A stretch of 64,000 nt of DNA, taken from NCBI GenBank assembly GCA_944320815.1, contig CALUIZ010000009.1, positions 42,570-106,569 of the forward strand. Reading direction: 5' to 3'. Each line of letters opens with the position of its first letter. The stretch's first letter is position 1. Positions 44,434-53,079 of the stretch are shown here, one piece after another. The DNA is from an uncultured Phocaeicola sp. (GTDB taxonomy: Bacteria; Bacteroidota; Bacteroidia; Bacteroidales; Bacteroidaceae). The notes beneath the pieces are model-generated. The model worked only from the letters and a program-made list of their open reading frames with translations. It did no database searches and had not been told where the DNA came from. A program made the translations under genes and the position numbers.

Positions 44434-45018
44434 ATGGAAAAAAAGATGACCTTTGCTCCGAATGTCTTTCTGATTGATGCAGTCTATTTGAACCGGGTGG
44501 GGAAAGATATGGCTGCCCATTTCGCGCCGATACTGGGCAGGGAGCTTCCTGAAGCGGATTTGCCGTTGCTGCTGGAGTGTCTGGCTCTCGATGCCGGAAT
44601 ATCGGCGGGAGAAAATGACATACAGGTGATATTCATTTACGATTCTTCTGTGAGGCGGATGGATTTCTGCAAACCTTCCGATATGGAGAAGGAACTGAAT
44701 GATGTGGCTTTCAGAAGTCGTCTGGGGGAGTTCTCCGTCTATAGTTTCCAGCCGTCGGGGATGGCCTCGCGTGAAGACTTGTTCGTCGAGTCCCTCCGTC
44801 TTCTTGGAGAATCGAAGGAGGCAGGGCGCATCGCAGTGGTAGCCGATGAAGAAGCCGGCAGGGAGAGAATGACGGAAGCGGTCGGAGAATGGAAAAAAAA
44901 GGACGGAGTGACGGTCTTCGGAATGAATCCTCCGGCGGGTCCGTGCAGGGGTTTCCGGTTCGAGATGCTCGGCTTTGCCGTCCTGCAGTCTTTGGGTATC
45001 CGGGCCGATGAACTTTAA
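44434..45018 (+). CDS. Conserved unknown protein, possible NYN/PIN-like fold
   Basis: 194 residues, no signal peptide. The opening VFLIDAVYLN and the later IQVIFIYDSS resemble the beta-strand-plus-Asp pattern of NYN/PIN-type domains, but this is a weak visual resemblance and catalytic acids are not clearly placed. It precedes a LysR regulator on the same strand by a few bases. The family is one I would call Bacteroidales-specific; function unknown. Confidence 0.5.
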   Translation: MEKKMTFAPNVFLIDAVYLNRVGKDMAAHFAPILGRELPEADLPLLLECLALDAGISAGENDIQVIFIYDSSVRRMDFCKPSDMEKELNDVAFRSRLGEFSVYSFQPSGMASREDLFVESLRLLGESKEAGRIAVVADEEAGRERMTEAVGEWKKKDGVTVFGMNPPAGPCRGFRFEMLGFAVLQSLGIRADEL

Positions 45019-45030
45019 TCTGTGGCCGCC

Positions 45031-45951
45031 ATGTCCGATTTCCGACTGAAAGCATTCTACAGTGTGGCGAGGAACTTGAGTTTCACGAAGGCTTCCCAGG
45101 AGTTGTTTGTAAGCCAGCCGGCCGTTACCCGGCATGTCCGGGAACTGGAAAGTCTGTATCAGGTGAGACTGTTCGACCGGAAGGGGAATTCGATTTCGCT
45201 TACCGAAGCGGGCCGTGTATTGATGGAGCATTGTGAACGGATTCTTGCGGAATACCGTAAGCTGGAGTACGACATGCACCAGCTGAACAATGAAGATGTG
45301 GGCGAGTTGAGGCTGGGGGCGAGCACCACTATATCGCGTTATGTGCTTCCGCCTGTGCTGGCGAGGTTTACCGAGCGGTTTCCTAAAATCAGGGTGTCTC
45401 TCATCGACATGAATTCCCGTCATATCGAAAAAGCACTTCAGGACAATCGCATAGACGTGGGAATGGTGGAAGGTGTGTTCCGTGTTCCCAGTCTCCGTTA
45501 TGAACCGTTTCTGTGTGATGAGCTGGTGCCTGTGGTCTGCAGTTCCGGACGGTGGGGAAACCTGGAAGAGATGACGCTGGACGAATTTGTCCGTATGCCG
45601 CTGGTGTTGCGCGAACGCGGTTCGGGTACGCTGGATGCCATCGAAATGGCTTTGTCGGAAAAAGGGCTGAAACTTTCTTCGCTGAACGTGCGCATGTATC
45701 TGGGCAGTACGGAAAGCATCAAGTCGTTTCTCCGTTACAGTGACTGCATGGGCATTGTCTCAGTTTTTTCCGTCGACCATGAACTGCGTGCAGGGGAGTT
45801 CCGGGTGGTCGACGTGGAAGGGCTTCAGTTCAAACGTCATTTCTGTTTCGTCTCGGCCCAGGGGCAGGAAGCTGATGTCGCATTGAATTTTATGCATTTC
45901 GTGAAAGAGAAAATCTCTTGTAAAGAAGTCGTTTCATCGGGAGGCCGGTAG
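45031..45951 (+). CDS. LysR-family transcriptional regulator
   Basis: 306 residues from the ATG at 45031 (a GTG lies 9 nt earlier). N-terminal winged HTH (LSFTKASQELFVSQPAVTRHVRELE), then the periplasmic-binding-like effector domain (GELRLGASTTISRYVLPPVL). The target is unknown; the immediate neighbours on the same strand are the NYN-like gene and the SGNH hydrolase. It resembles CysL/CbbR-type LysR proteins in layout. Confidence 0.9.
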   Translation: MSDFRLKAFYSVARNLSFTKASQELFVSQPAVTRHVRELESLYQVRLFDRKGNSISLTEAGRVLMEHCERILAEYRKLEYDMHQLNNEDVGELRLGASTTISRYVLPPVLARFTERFPKIRVSLIDMNSRHIEKALQDNRIDVGMVEGVFRVPSLRYEPFLCDELVPVVCSSGRWGNLEEMTLDEFVRMPLVLRERGSGTLDAIEMALSEKGLKLSSLNVRMYLGSTESIKSFLRYSDCMGIVSVFSVDHELRAGEFRVVDVEGLQFKRHFCFVSAQGQEADVALNFMHFVKEKISCKEVVSSGGR

Positions 45952-45983
45952 AAATGGTGAATGTTTTTAAATTTGAATGGAAT

Positions 45984-46673
45984 ATGAAGAAAAACAGTTT
46001 AAGATTGATTCTGGTCGTCTTGTCTTTGGTCTTTGCCGGTGGAATGTATGCCGTAACACCGCTGACGGACAAGGACCCGTTGGAAGGAAAAAGCATCGGA
46101 GTGTTGGGCGACAGTTATGTGAGGAATCATCGGGAGCCGGTTGAAAACACCTGGCATTATAAGTTTGCCAGAAAGCACGGGATGGAGTATTTCAATTATG
46201 GCCGCAACGGCAACTGTGTGTCCATCCCCCGCGCTCGTTTTGGTGAACCCATGTACAAGCGTTACAAGGAAATGAGGGATTCGCTGGACTATGTTGTGGT
46301 GATAGCCGGACATAATGACGCTACGTTGCTTGATTCCATCGGAATTGACAATTATAGGGAGAAGCTGGCCATTTTATGTGAAGGACTGATAGAGAAATAT
46401 CCTGCTGCAAAGATATTTTTCTTTACATGCTGGACACGGAAAAACTTCCCGGGAAGCAACGCTGAAAAGGTTGTGGACGCTACGTTGGAAGTCTGTGGAC
46501 GGTACAGCATTCCTGTCTTTGACGCGGCCCGAAAGGGTAATGTCTTTGCGCAGAGCGATGCGTTCAGGAAAATTTTCTTTCAGAATGCCGGAGTGAATGA
46601 CACAGCCCATTTGAACGCGAAAGGCCATGACCGCTTTCTTCCGTGTGCGGAAAGCTTCCTGCTCCAGTACTGA
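45984..46673 (+). CDS. Secreted SGNH/GDSL-type hydrolase
   Basis: 229 residues with signal peptide (start taken at 45984; the frame is open upstream). The SGNH blocks are all visible: GDS with catalytic Ser (residue 44), the Gly/Asn blocks GRNGN and AGHNDAT, and the catalytic Asp-x-x-His in NDTAHLNAKGH. Likely an esterase or deacetylase acting on carbohydrate substituents in the periplasm; substrate unknown. It follows the LysR gene by 32 nt. Confidence 0.85.
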   Translation: MKKNSLRLILVVLSLVFAGGMYAVTPLTDKDPLEGKSIGVLGDSYVRNHREPVENTWHYKFARKHGMEYFNYGRNGNCVSIPRARFGEPMYKRYKEMRDSLDYVVVIAGHNDATLLDSIGIDNYREKLAILCEGLIEKYPAAKIFFFTCWTRKNFPGSNAEKVVDATLEVCGRYSIPVFDAARKGNVFAQSDAFRKIFFQNAGVNDTAHLNAKGHDRFLPCAESFLLQY

Positions 46674-46729
46674 CGCTGTCCTGTCTCATGTCTGAATGTC
46701 TCTTTTCCGGGTTGTTGTCTGCGGGTCGC

Positions 46730-48010
46730 TCATTTCTTTCCGAACTCGGGGTCAATCTTCAGTAAGGCGGTCACACCGAACGTTGCCAGCGTACAAATCA
46801 TGATCCAGATGAAGAAAAGCTGGTAGCCCAAGGTTTCCTGCATCCATCCGGCTATCATTCCGGGAAGCATCATGCCCAGTGCCATGAAAGCAGTGCAGAT
46901 AGCGTAATGGGCTGTCTTGTGTTTCCCTTCTTGGGAGAAATAGATGAGATAGAGCATATAAGCGGTAAATCCGAATCCATAACCGAACTGCTCCACGAAA
47001 ATGCAACTGTTGATGAGCCATAGGTTAGAGGGAAGGGCATAGCTCATATACACATATACGATGTCCGGAAGAGAGATGGCCCACACCATCGGCCAGAGCC
47101 AGCGGCGGAGTCCATGTCTTGCAATGGCGATGCCGCCGAGAATCCCTCCCAGAGTCAGTCCGATAATTCCGATTGTTCCCTGTGACAGTCCGATTTGGGC
47201 GGTGGTCATTCCAAGACCTCCTTTTTCGGCAGGGTCGAGCAGGAAAGGGATGCTCATCTTCGCGAGCTGCGCTTCGGGCAGACGGTAGAGTAGCATGAAC
47301 AGAATGGCCACGGACACCTGCTTCTTGCGGAAAAATGAAGCGACTGTCTCTGCGAATCCGTGCAGTATGTTCCGGGTATGGATGTCAGACCGCACCGGGC
47401 AATCGTCCGACGGACGGGGGAGAAGGAACGAATGGTATAGCCAGAGTGCCAGTATCACTCCGGCAAGAATAAAGAACGTGACGCTCCATGCATAATCTAT
47501 TTTCCCGCTTGACTTCTCAAGGAAACCGGCAAGCATGATGAGCACTCCCTGTCCGGCGATAGTGGCGAAGCGGTAGAATGTACTTCGGATACCCACGAAC
47601 AACGCTTGCTGGTGACTGTTCAGACCAAGCATATAGAATCCGTCTGCAGCAATGTCATGGGTGGCCGAACTGAAGGCGACCAGCCAGAAGATGGCCAGAG
47701 TGATTTGGAAGAAATGGTCGGTCGGGATGGTGAAGGCAATTCCGGCAAGTCCCGCTCCCAGCAACATCTGCATGGTGACAATCCACCAGCGTTTGGTCTT
47801 CAGCAAATCGATGAAGGGACTCCAGAGTGGCTTTATGACCCAGGGAAGGTTGAGCCAGCTTGTGTAGAGTGCAATCTCGGTATTTGATATGCCCATCCTT
47901 TTATACATGACCACTGACAGTGTCATGACAGCCACATACGGAAGTCCTTCTGCGAAGTACAGGGTAGGGACCCAGGCCCAGGGGGAAGTCTTTTTTATGC
48001 GTGTATCCAT
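46730..48010 (-). CDS. AmpG-like muropeptide permease (MFS)
   Basis: 426 residues, about 12 membrane helices. The N-terminal LYFAEGLPYVAVMTLSVVMYKRMG and the NLPWVIKPLWSPFID segment match AmpG-type transporters, which bring anhydro-muropeptides into the cytoplasm for cell-wall recycling. Last gene of a three-gene operon, 3 nt after the SpoIID-like gene. The partner genes support a link to peptidoglycan. Exact substrate is inferred. Confidence 0.8.
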   Translation of the reverse strand: MDTRIKKTSPWAWVPTLYFAEGLPYVAVMTLSVVMYKRMGISNTEIALYTSWLNLPWVIKPLWSPFIDLLKTKRWWIVTMQMLLGAGLAGIAFTIPTDHFFQITLAIFWLVAFSSATHDIAADGFYMLGLNSHQQALFVGIRSTFYRFATIAGQGVLIMLAGFLEKSSGKIDYAWSVTFFILAGVILALWLYHSFLLPRPSDDCPVRSDIHTRNILHGFAETVASFFRKKQVSVAILFMLLYRLPEAQLAKMSIPFLLDPAEKGGLGMTTAQIGLSQGTIGIIGLTLGGILGGIAIARHGLRRWLWPMVWAISLPDIVYVYMSYALPSNLWLINSCIFVEQFGYGFGFTAYMLYLIYFSQEGKHKTAHYAICTAFMALGMMLPGMIAGWMQETLGYQLFFIWIMICTLATFGVTALLKIDPEFGKK

Positions 48011-48013
48011 TCT

Positions 48014-49324
48014 TTAATAAAGTTTTCTGATGTCCGCTCCCTTGTAATAATGGAGCAGAATCTCGTTGTAGTTATATCCTTGTTCACCCATTACAGCCGC
48101 TCCTATCTGGCAGAGTCCGACACCGTGTCCCCAGCCGGCTCCAGTCAGTTCAAACCATTCGGGGACTCCGCCTTTTTCCGGCCCTTTGTCGATGACGAAT
48201 GCGGAACTGAACAGATGGGTTTCAGAAAGTACCCGTCGGATTTCCAGCTCTTTCCCTATGGTCAGAACTTTTTCCGTACCGACAATTTTCAGTTTGCTGA
48301 TTCTTCCGGACTTTCCTCTTTCCATCGGAATGAGGTCAATGATACAGCCATAGTCGCATTTGGTGTTTTTGCGTACCAGTTCAGTCAGTTCCTCTTGTGT
48401 GTAATGGACTTTCCACCGATAAAAGTCGTTTGTCTGCCGGTCATAATTGTTGAGTATCTGGGAGATGATTCTTTTGTCGTGAGTATGGCAGAACGAGTCG
48501 GGTTCACTTCTGATCCACTGTTCCGCTTCTTTCTCGTCTGTAAGGTTCGGAAGACGTTTCCCGTTGTCCGTATCGCGGACAGCGGTAAGGTAAGGATAGC
48601 TTTTGTCCTCCCAGCAATAGTTGAACTCTTCGGTCATACCTCCACAGCATTTCGAGAATCGGGAGTCACAGATTGCATTCCTGTACATCAGCACTTGCCC
48701 CCGTGTAGCCTTGACCGCATCGGCCACACTTTGGTTTGTCGCACGGGTGATGCCCTGATACCGTTGGCAGTGGTCATCGGCGCAGACATCAAATATGGTG
48801 TGGTCTTCACGGTCATACCAGCGCATGTATTCCGTTTCAGTCTTGATGAATGAAAAAAAGTCGTCCTTGCGCTTGTGCAGGGATTTCCTTTTTTCTATCT
48901 GGGCCAGAAGCCAGCTTCGCGATATTACGGCATGGGCTTTCAGAAACTCCAATGTGGAGGTGGCGTTCATCTCTGATGAAATCACACTGGTCAGGTATTC
49001 TTCTGCCGGGATCTGGTTGATGGCTGTAATCTTTCCTTCATAGACAACCAGACGCAACGCTCCCCGGAAAGTCTGGGTTTCCTTCTGCTCCCAATGGAAA
49101 TTGATTCCGATGGTCACGTCATGCAGTGAGAATGAAGCGTTTTCTTCAAGCGGGGTGAACGAGAGTTCCTGATAGACATTCCCGTTCCAGAGGATTCCCC
49201 CTTCATCAAAGGCCACCTTCTGCTCTCCGCAGACAGTCTCTCCTTTGGCCAGAAACTTGGCATTCAGTGTAAAGTTTATTTCGAGGGCATTGACGATGCC
49301 CACATTTATTTCCGGTTCTTTCAT
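48014..49324 (-). CDS. SpoIID/LytB-domain protein without signal peptide
   Basis: 436 residues. SpoIID hallmarks: EEYLTSVISSEM with the catalytic-type Glu118, HAVISRSW (129-136; QAVAARTY in relatives), and the C-terminal GWGHGVGLCQIGAAVMG with the YNYNEILLHYYKGADI ending. SpoIID enzymes are peptidoglycan lytic transglycosylases or amidase enhancers and normally act outside the cytoplasm. This one begins MKEPEINVGIV with no signal or membrane helix, which suggests a cytosolic role. Sits between the GT-HIT fusion (6 nt) and AmpG (3 nt). Confidence 0.8.
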   Translation of the reverse strand: MKEPEINVGIVNALEINFTLNAKFLAKGETVCGEQKVAFDEGGILWNGNVYQELSFTPLEENASFSLHDVTIGINFHWEQKETQTFRGALRLVVYEGKITAINQIPAEEYLTSVISSEMNATSTLEFLKAHAVISRSWLLAQIEKRKSLHKRKDDFFSFIKTETEYMRWYDREDHTIFDVCADDHCQRYQGITRATNQSVADAVKATRGQVLMYRNAICDSRFSKCCGGMTEEFNYCWEDKSYPYLTAVRDTDNGKRLPNLTDEKEAEQWIRSEPDSFCHTHDKRIISQILNNYDRQTNDFYRWKVHYTQEELTELVRKNTKCDYGCIIDLIPMERGKSGRISKLKIVGTEKVLTIGKELEIRRVLSETHLFSSAFVIDKGPEKGGVPEWFELTGAGWGHGVGLCQIGAAVMGEQGYNYNEILLHYYKGADIRKLY

Positions 49325-49330
49325 TGTTCG

Positions 49331-51763
49331 TTAAAATGCTACTTCATGATAAATTTTCCGCAGAGTGTCTTCCGTGATTTTCTCGAAATCCTCTTCCCTT
49401 GCAGTGACGAGGATTCCCCCCATGTCCAGTGCACCCGGGCTGACCAGAAGTCTTGTCTCGTCTTCCGCAAAATAACATTCCGGACGGTGGGCGGTGCGGG
49501 GAAAATAGGCAAGGGTGAATCCGTGTGCTTCGTTTTTCCACGCGAAGAGGTTGTAACGCGGTTCGGACTCTCCTTCGTGCAAGGGCAGTTTGCGCAGGTA
49601 GTCTGAAATGAGACGGACACTGGAGGCCGTTCCCTTGTCGGTGACGAAGGCGCGGACAGGAGATACATATTTGTCTATGTCATAAGCTATACAGGAGCTT
49701 CCGTCTTCCAGCCGTTCGTATCCGCATTGGGTGGCTTCTGACATCAGTCTGTCCCATTGGCGTATGAAAGGCACATCCGCTTGCCGGACGGCCTGGAAGT
49801 GGAAATGGTCGGGAGCGGAGGCACCGCATCTGGCCCCGTTGTAGAATATGGTATAGCCTTTTTCGAAATGCTTCTCCAGCCAGTCTACCAGTCTTCCGGG
49901 AAGCTGGCGTGACTCTTTGCCGGCCAAAGTCTGGGCTTCATGCCGTTCACTTGAGATGGTGAGGTGTCCCGGCAGAATGGGATAAGGGTTGACGCGCAGA
50001 CTGAACGGTTCGTCCAGTTCGATGCGTATGGTCTCCTGTTCGGCTGGCTTGTTGCTGAGACAAAGAAAACAGGGCCGTGCCTCGATGGATGCCTTGTCCA
50101 CTTTGGCGCAAGTGGAAACTGTTCTGGCCGGGTTGAACTGCACCTGAATCTCATTGCCGTCCAGTTTGAAGCGGCGGACCCTGATATTGTTGAGGGCTTC
50201 GTGGTTCCTGCGCGCCAGTTCCCACTTGTCGAGCTGGGAGGCGAGGAATGCTCTGCCCGAGATGTCGCCTGACGGATAGCTATACGACAGAGGGCGGTTC
50301 ACTTTGTTCTGTCTCCTGCGGATTTCGAGTGTGCGCAGACTGTCCTTGTAGCTGTTGTTCCTGTTGATTCTGTCTATGCTTAACGCCGCGTCAGAATTCC
50401 CTTCCCACCGGCGGCAGAGATAAAGCACGTCGAAGATGCGCCCGATGCGGTAATCGCGCGAGAATGCCAGCCCCAGCGCATAGTCTTCTCCGTAGCTCGT
50501 GTTCGGCACACGGATTTGTCTGAGCAGGGGAGTGTAGAAGGCCCGAGGCGCGCCCAGCCCGTTGATGCGGAGAGCGTTGTTGTGGCCGTTGGTGTCGGTC
50601 CATTCTCTGTGGTCAATGACACCGGGAGGCAGGGTCTCCAGATTGAAGTCGGTCATGCGGTAGGAGCCGATGACCATGGCGCAACGTTCCTTATGGAATT
50701 TGTCGACGATGCGTTGCAGGGTGTCCGGACCGCTGTACAGGTCGTCGCTGTCCAGTTGCACGGCAAAGCGTCCGCACAAGGGGTGGCTGACGGCCATGTC
50801 CCAGCATCCGCCTATACCCAAGTCATGACGTGAAGGAATCAGATGGAGCACTTTCGGATTTGCCGCAAACTCATCGATGCATTCGGTGGTGCCGTCCGTC
50901 GAATGGTTGTCCACTATGATGATGTTATAGGGAAAATCCGTTTCCTGTCCGATGGCCGAACGGATGGCATCCCTGATTGTACGCACCCGGTTGCGCACGG
51001 GTATGATGACAGACGCTTCGTAACTGAAAGCCTCCTCTTCCGGAAAAATCAGCCGTCCGGCAGGAGGCAGATATGCTCCGACATTCTTCAGATAATAAGT
51101 GAAAGCCGTTTCCCGTTCCAGTTGGACGGCCCGGTTTCGCGGGTCGACATAATCGAATTGCTTTTCTCCCGACTTTCTCAGGTCTTCCTCCGCACGGGTG
51201 TAGAGATATTCCCTGATGTGTGTCAGTTCGCCTTGTTCCGACAGGGCCAGCCGCCATGCATAGAGTGCAGAGTATTGGTATTCGGGCTGGGCGAGAATCC
51301 TTTCGTAAGCCTTCCGGAGCGCATCGGTTTTGACGAGCATCAGCGGGCCGAAGTCAAAGTCGTCCCGCACGCTCCCCGGCTGGTAGTCGATGACCGGATG
51401 AGGCTGCATGTCCCCGTCCGCAAGCAGGTAATGGTCGGCATAGGCCATGACGCTCTCCGGAGCTTCCAGATAGTCGCACATCCGTTCGATTGCCCGTCTG
51501 CCCAGTTCAAAGGGCTGGGATGTCGTATATAGTAATGTATAGGGAGTCTTGGTCAGACGGACAATCTCGCGGAAGGTTTCCGTCTTGCCGAATGAGTCAA
51601 GTGGAAGAAAACTGCATCTGGAAGCGGGAAGGGCCGTCTCCTCCCGCTGTCCTGTCAGTAGATATATATGGTCTGTATAAGGGTGTGATGAAAGTTCTTC
51701 TATCAGTCTGTCCTCCTGTCTGTCAGCGTGGTAGAAAAGGAAGCAAGTAATCGTTTCTCTCAT
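49331..51763 (-). CDS. Three-domain fusion: GT-A-like, GT2 glycosyltransferase and DUF4922 GalT/HIT-like domain
   Basis: 810 residues, cytosolic. Residues 1-240 look like a degenerate GT-A domain. 250-480 is a GT2 ([25 protein letters not shown], metal motif LDSDD at 336-340, GEDYALG). 520-810 is DUF4922, with CFLC (564-567), [12 protein letters not shown] and the catalytic triad-like HFHFQ (652-656) of GalT/Ap4A-phosphorylase relatives. It therefore combines sugar transfer with a nucleotide-sugar or dinucleotide phosphorylase-type site. First gene of the SpoIID-AmpG operon, promoter at 51786-51793. Product unknown. Confidence 0.8.
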   Translation of the reverse strand: MRETITCFLFYHADRQEDRLIEELSSHPYTDHIYLLTGQREETALPASRCSFLPLDSFGKTETFREIVRLTKTPYTLLYTTSQPFELGRRAIERMCDYLEAPESVMAYADHYLLADGDMQPHPVIDYQPGSVRDDFDFGPLMLVKTDALRKAYERILAQPEYQYSALYAWRLALSEQGELTHIREYLYTRAEEDLRKSGEKQFDYVDPRNRAVQLERETAFTYYLKNVGAYLPPAGRLIFPEEEAFSYEASVIIPVRNRVRTIRDAIRSAIGQETDFPYNIIIVDNHSTDGTTECIDEFAANPKVLHLIPSRHDLGIGGCWDMAVSHPLCGRFAVQLDSDDLYSGPDTLQRIVDKFHKERCAMVIGSYRMTDFNLETLPPGVIDHREWTDTNGHNNALRINGLGAPRAFYTPLLRQIRVPNTSYGEDYALGLAFSRDYRIGRIFDVLYLCRRWEGNSDAALSIDRINRNNSYKDSLRTLEIRRRQNKVNRPLSYSYPSGDISGRAFLASQLDKWELARRNHEALNNIRVRRFKLDGNEIQVQFNPARTVSTCAKVDKASIEARPCFLCLSNKPAEQETIRIELDEPFSLRVNPYPILPGHLTISSERHEAQTLAGKESRQLPGRLVDWLEKHFEKGYTIFYNGARCGASAPDHFHFQAVRQADVPFIRQWDRLMSEATQCGYERLEDGSSCIAYDIDKYVSPVRAFVTDKGTASSVRLISDYLRKLPLHEGESEPRYNLFAWKNEAHGFTLAYFPRTAHRPECYFAEDETRLLVSPGALDMGGILVTAREEDFEKITEDTLRKIYHEVAF

Positions 51764-51785
51764 GTCAAATGCATTTTTATATGGA

Positions 51786-51793
51786 CAAAGATA
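51786..51793 (-). promoter_or_regulatory. -7 box for the GT-SpoIID-AmpG operon
   Basis: TATCTTTG on the minus strand, 23 nt before the start at 51763. It is divergent from the rlmN promoter. Confidence 0.55.
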
Positions 51794-51824
51794 GGGATTT
51801 ATCTTATTTTTCTCTAACTTTGTA

Positions 51825-51832
51825 CGCTAATT
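51825..51832 (+). promoter_or_regulatory. -7 box for rlmN and the following operon
   Basis: TAACTTTG, full TAnnTTTG match. It lies 190 nt ahead of the rlmN start, so the transcript would have a long leader that contains repeat array D. Confidence 0.5.
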
Positions 51833-51864
51833 ATTGGATTGAAACAGAATCTGAATGTCCGCAT

Positions 51865-51945
51865 GGCCTGATGTCTCCGCCAGAATGAACGCTTGTTTGA
51901 TACAAAATGAACGTCTGTTCTGATTGAAATAAACGCCTGTTTTTC
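51865..51945 (+). repeat. Array D of degenerate 22-bp repeats in the rlmN leader
   Basis: ACGCTTGTTT, ACGTCTGTTC and ACGCCTGTTT with TG at 51894, 51916 and 51938, plus a weaker copy at 51872, all 22 bp apart. It is the cleanest of the arrays and probably transcribed. Confidence 0.65.
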
Positions 51946-52022
51946 CGGAGTCGCGAAAGGGGGCTGGAAGGGCTTCTGCGGGCGGTGCCGGAGGTTTCGG
52001 ACATTCATAAAACGGAATTACT

Positions 52023-53054
52023 ATGACGAAGACTCCTCTGTTAGGAAGAACATTGGACGAACTGAAGGATATTGTGGCCGATTTGGGCATGCCCAAGTTT
52101 ACGGCGGGACAGATTGCATCGTGGATATACGGCAAGAAGGTGGCTTCGATTGACGAGATGACCAATCTTTCGCTGAAGAACCGCGAGCTGCTTGAGGCGT
52201 CCTACGAGATAGGGTGCAGTGCTCCCGTGCATGAAATGCGTTCGGTGGACGGGACGGTAAAGTATCTGTTCCGCACTCCGGAAGGGAATTACGTGGAGAC
52301 AGTCTATATACCCGAAGATGACAGAGCGACCTTGTGCGTTTCTTCGCAGGTGGGGTGCAAGATGAACTGCAAGTTCTGCATGACCGGGAAGCAGGGGTTC
52401 GCGGCCGACCTGACCGCCGCCCAGATACTGAACCAGATTTATTCTGTGCCTGAGCGCGACACGCTGACGAATGTTGTCTTCATGGGCATGGGCGAGCCGT
52501 TCGACAATCTTGATGAGGTGCTCCGTGCGCTGGACGTGCTTACTTCAGATTATGGCTACGGGTGGAGTCCGAAGCGGATAACCGTTTCGTCTGTCGGTCT
52601 GCGCAAGGGACTGGAGCGTTTCCTTTCGTTGAGCGACTGTCATCTGGCTATCAGTCTTCATTCTCCTTTTCCTGAGCAGAGAAAGACGCTGATGCCGGCA
52701 GAGAAGGCTTATTCGATTAGGGATATAGTTGAAGTGCTCAGACGGTATGATTTCAGCAAGCAACGCCGCCTTTCGTTCGAGTATATCATGTTCAAGGGAG
52801 TGAACGACAGCCTGATTTATGCGAAGGAACTGGTCCGACTGCTTCATGGGCTTGACTGCCGCATGAATCTGATCCGTTTCCATGCCATTCCGGATGTGGA
52901 CTTGGAGGGCAGTGATGAGGAGACTATGCTGGCGTTCCGGAATTATCTGACCGGACACGGGCTGTTCTCTACAATCCGTGCTTCGAGGGGAGAGGATATT
53001 TTTGCCGCCTGTGGAATGCTGTCAACGGCCCGGCAGCAGACGGAAAAGAATTGA
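52023..53054 (+). CDS. rlmN: Dual-specificity 23S rRNA/tRNA adenine C2-methyltransferase
   Basis: Radical-SAM methyltransferase of 343 residues acting on A2503 of 23S rRNA and A37 of some tRNAs. The cluster motif C112-x3-C116-x2-C119 (CKMNCKFC), MGMGEPFDN, and the second catalytic Cys near the C-terminus in RGEDIFAACG are present. First gene of a long plus-strand run; pdxA follows after 25 nt. Confidence 0.95.
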   Translation: MTKTPLLGRTLDELKDIVADLGMPKFTAGQIASWIYGKKVASIDEMTNLSLKNRELLEASYEIGCSAPVHEMRSVDGTVKYLFRTPEGNYVETVYIPEDDRATLCVSSQVGCKMNCKFCMTGKQGFAADLTAAQILNQIYSVPERDTLTNVVFMGMGEPFDNLDEVLRALDVLTSDYGYGWSPKRITVSSVGLRKGLERFLSLSDCHLAISLHSPFPEQRKTLMPAEKAYSIRDIVEVLRRYDFSKQRRLSFEYIMFKGVNDSLIYAKELVRLLHGLDCRMNLIRFHAIPDVDLEGSDEETMLAFRNYLTGHGLFSTIRASRGEDIFAACGMLSTARQQTEKN

Positions 53055-53079
53055 TGTCAGAATAAAAAAGGGATAAAAT

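Noticed and set aside
44323..45423. Long minus-strand reading frame of 366 codons opposite the NYN-like and LysR genes
   Set aside because: It lies antisense to two convincing genes, starts inside the LysR helix-turn-helix region and has no recognisable domain. Shadow of high-coding-bias sequence.
46753..47021. Second small minus-strand gene within the AmpG-like gene
   Set aside because: It is an alternative frame of the transporter, with no independent start or signal.
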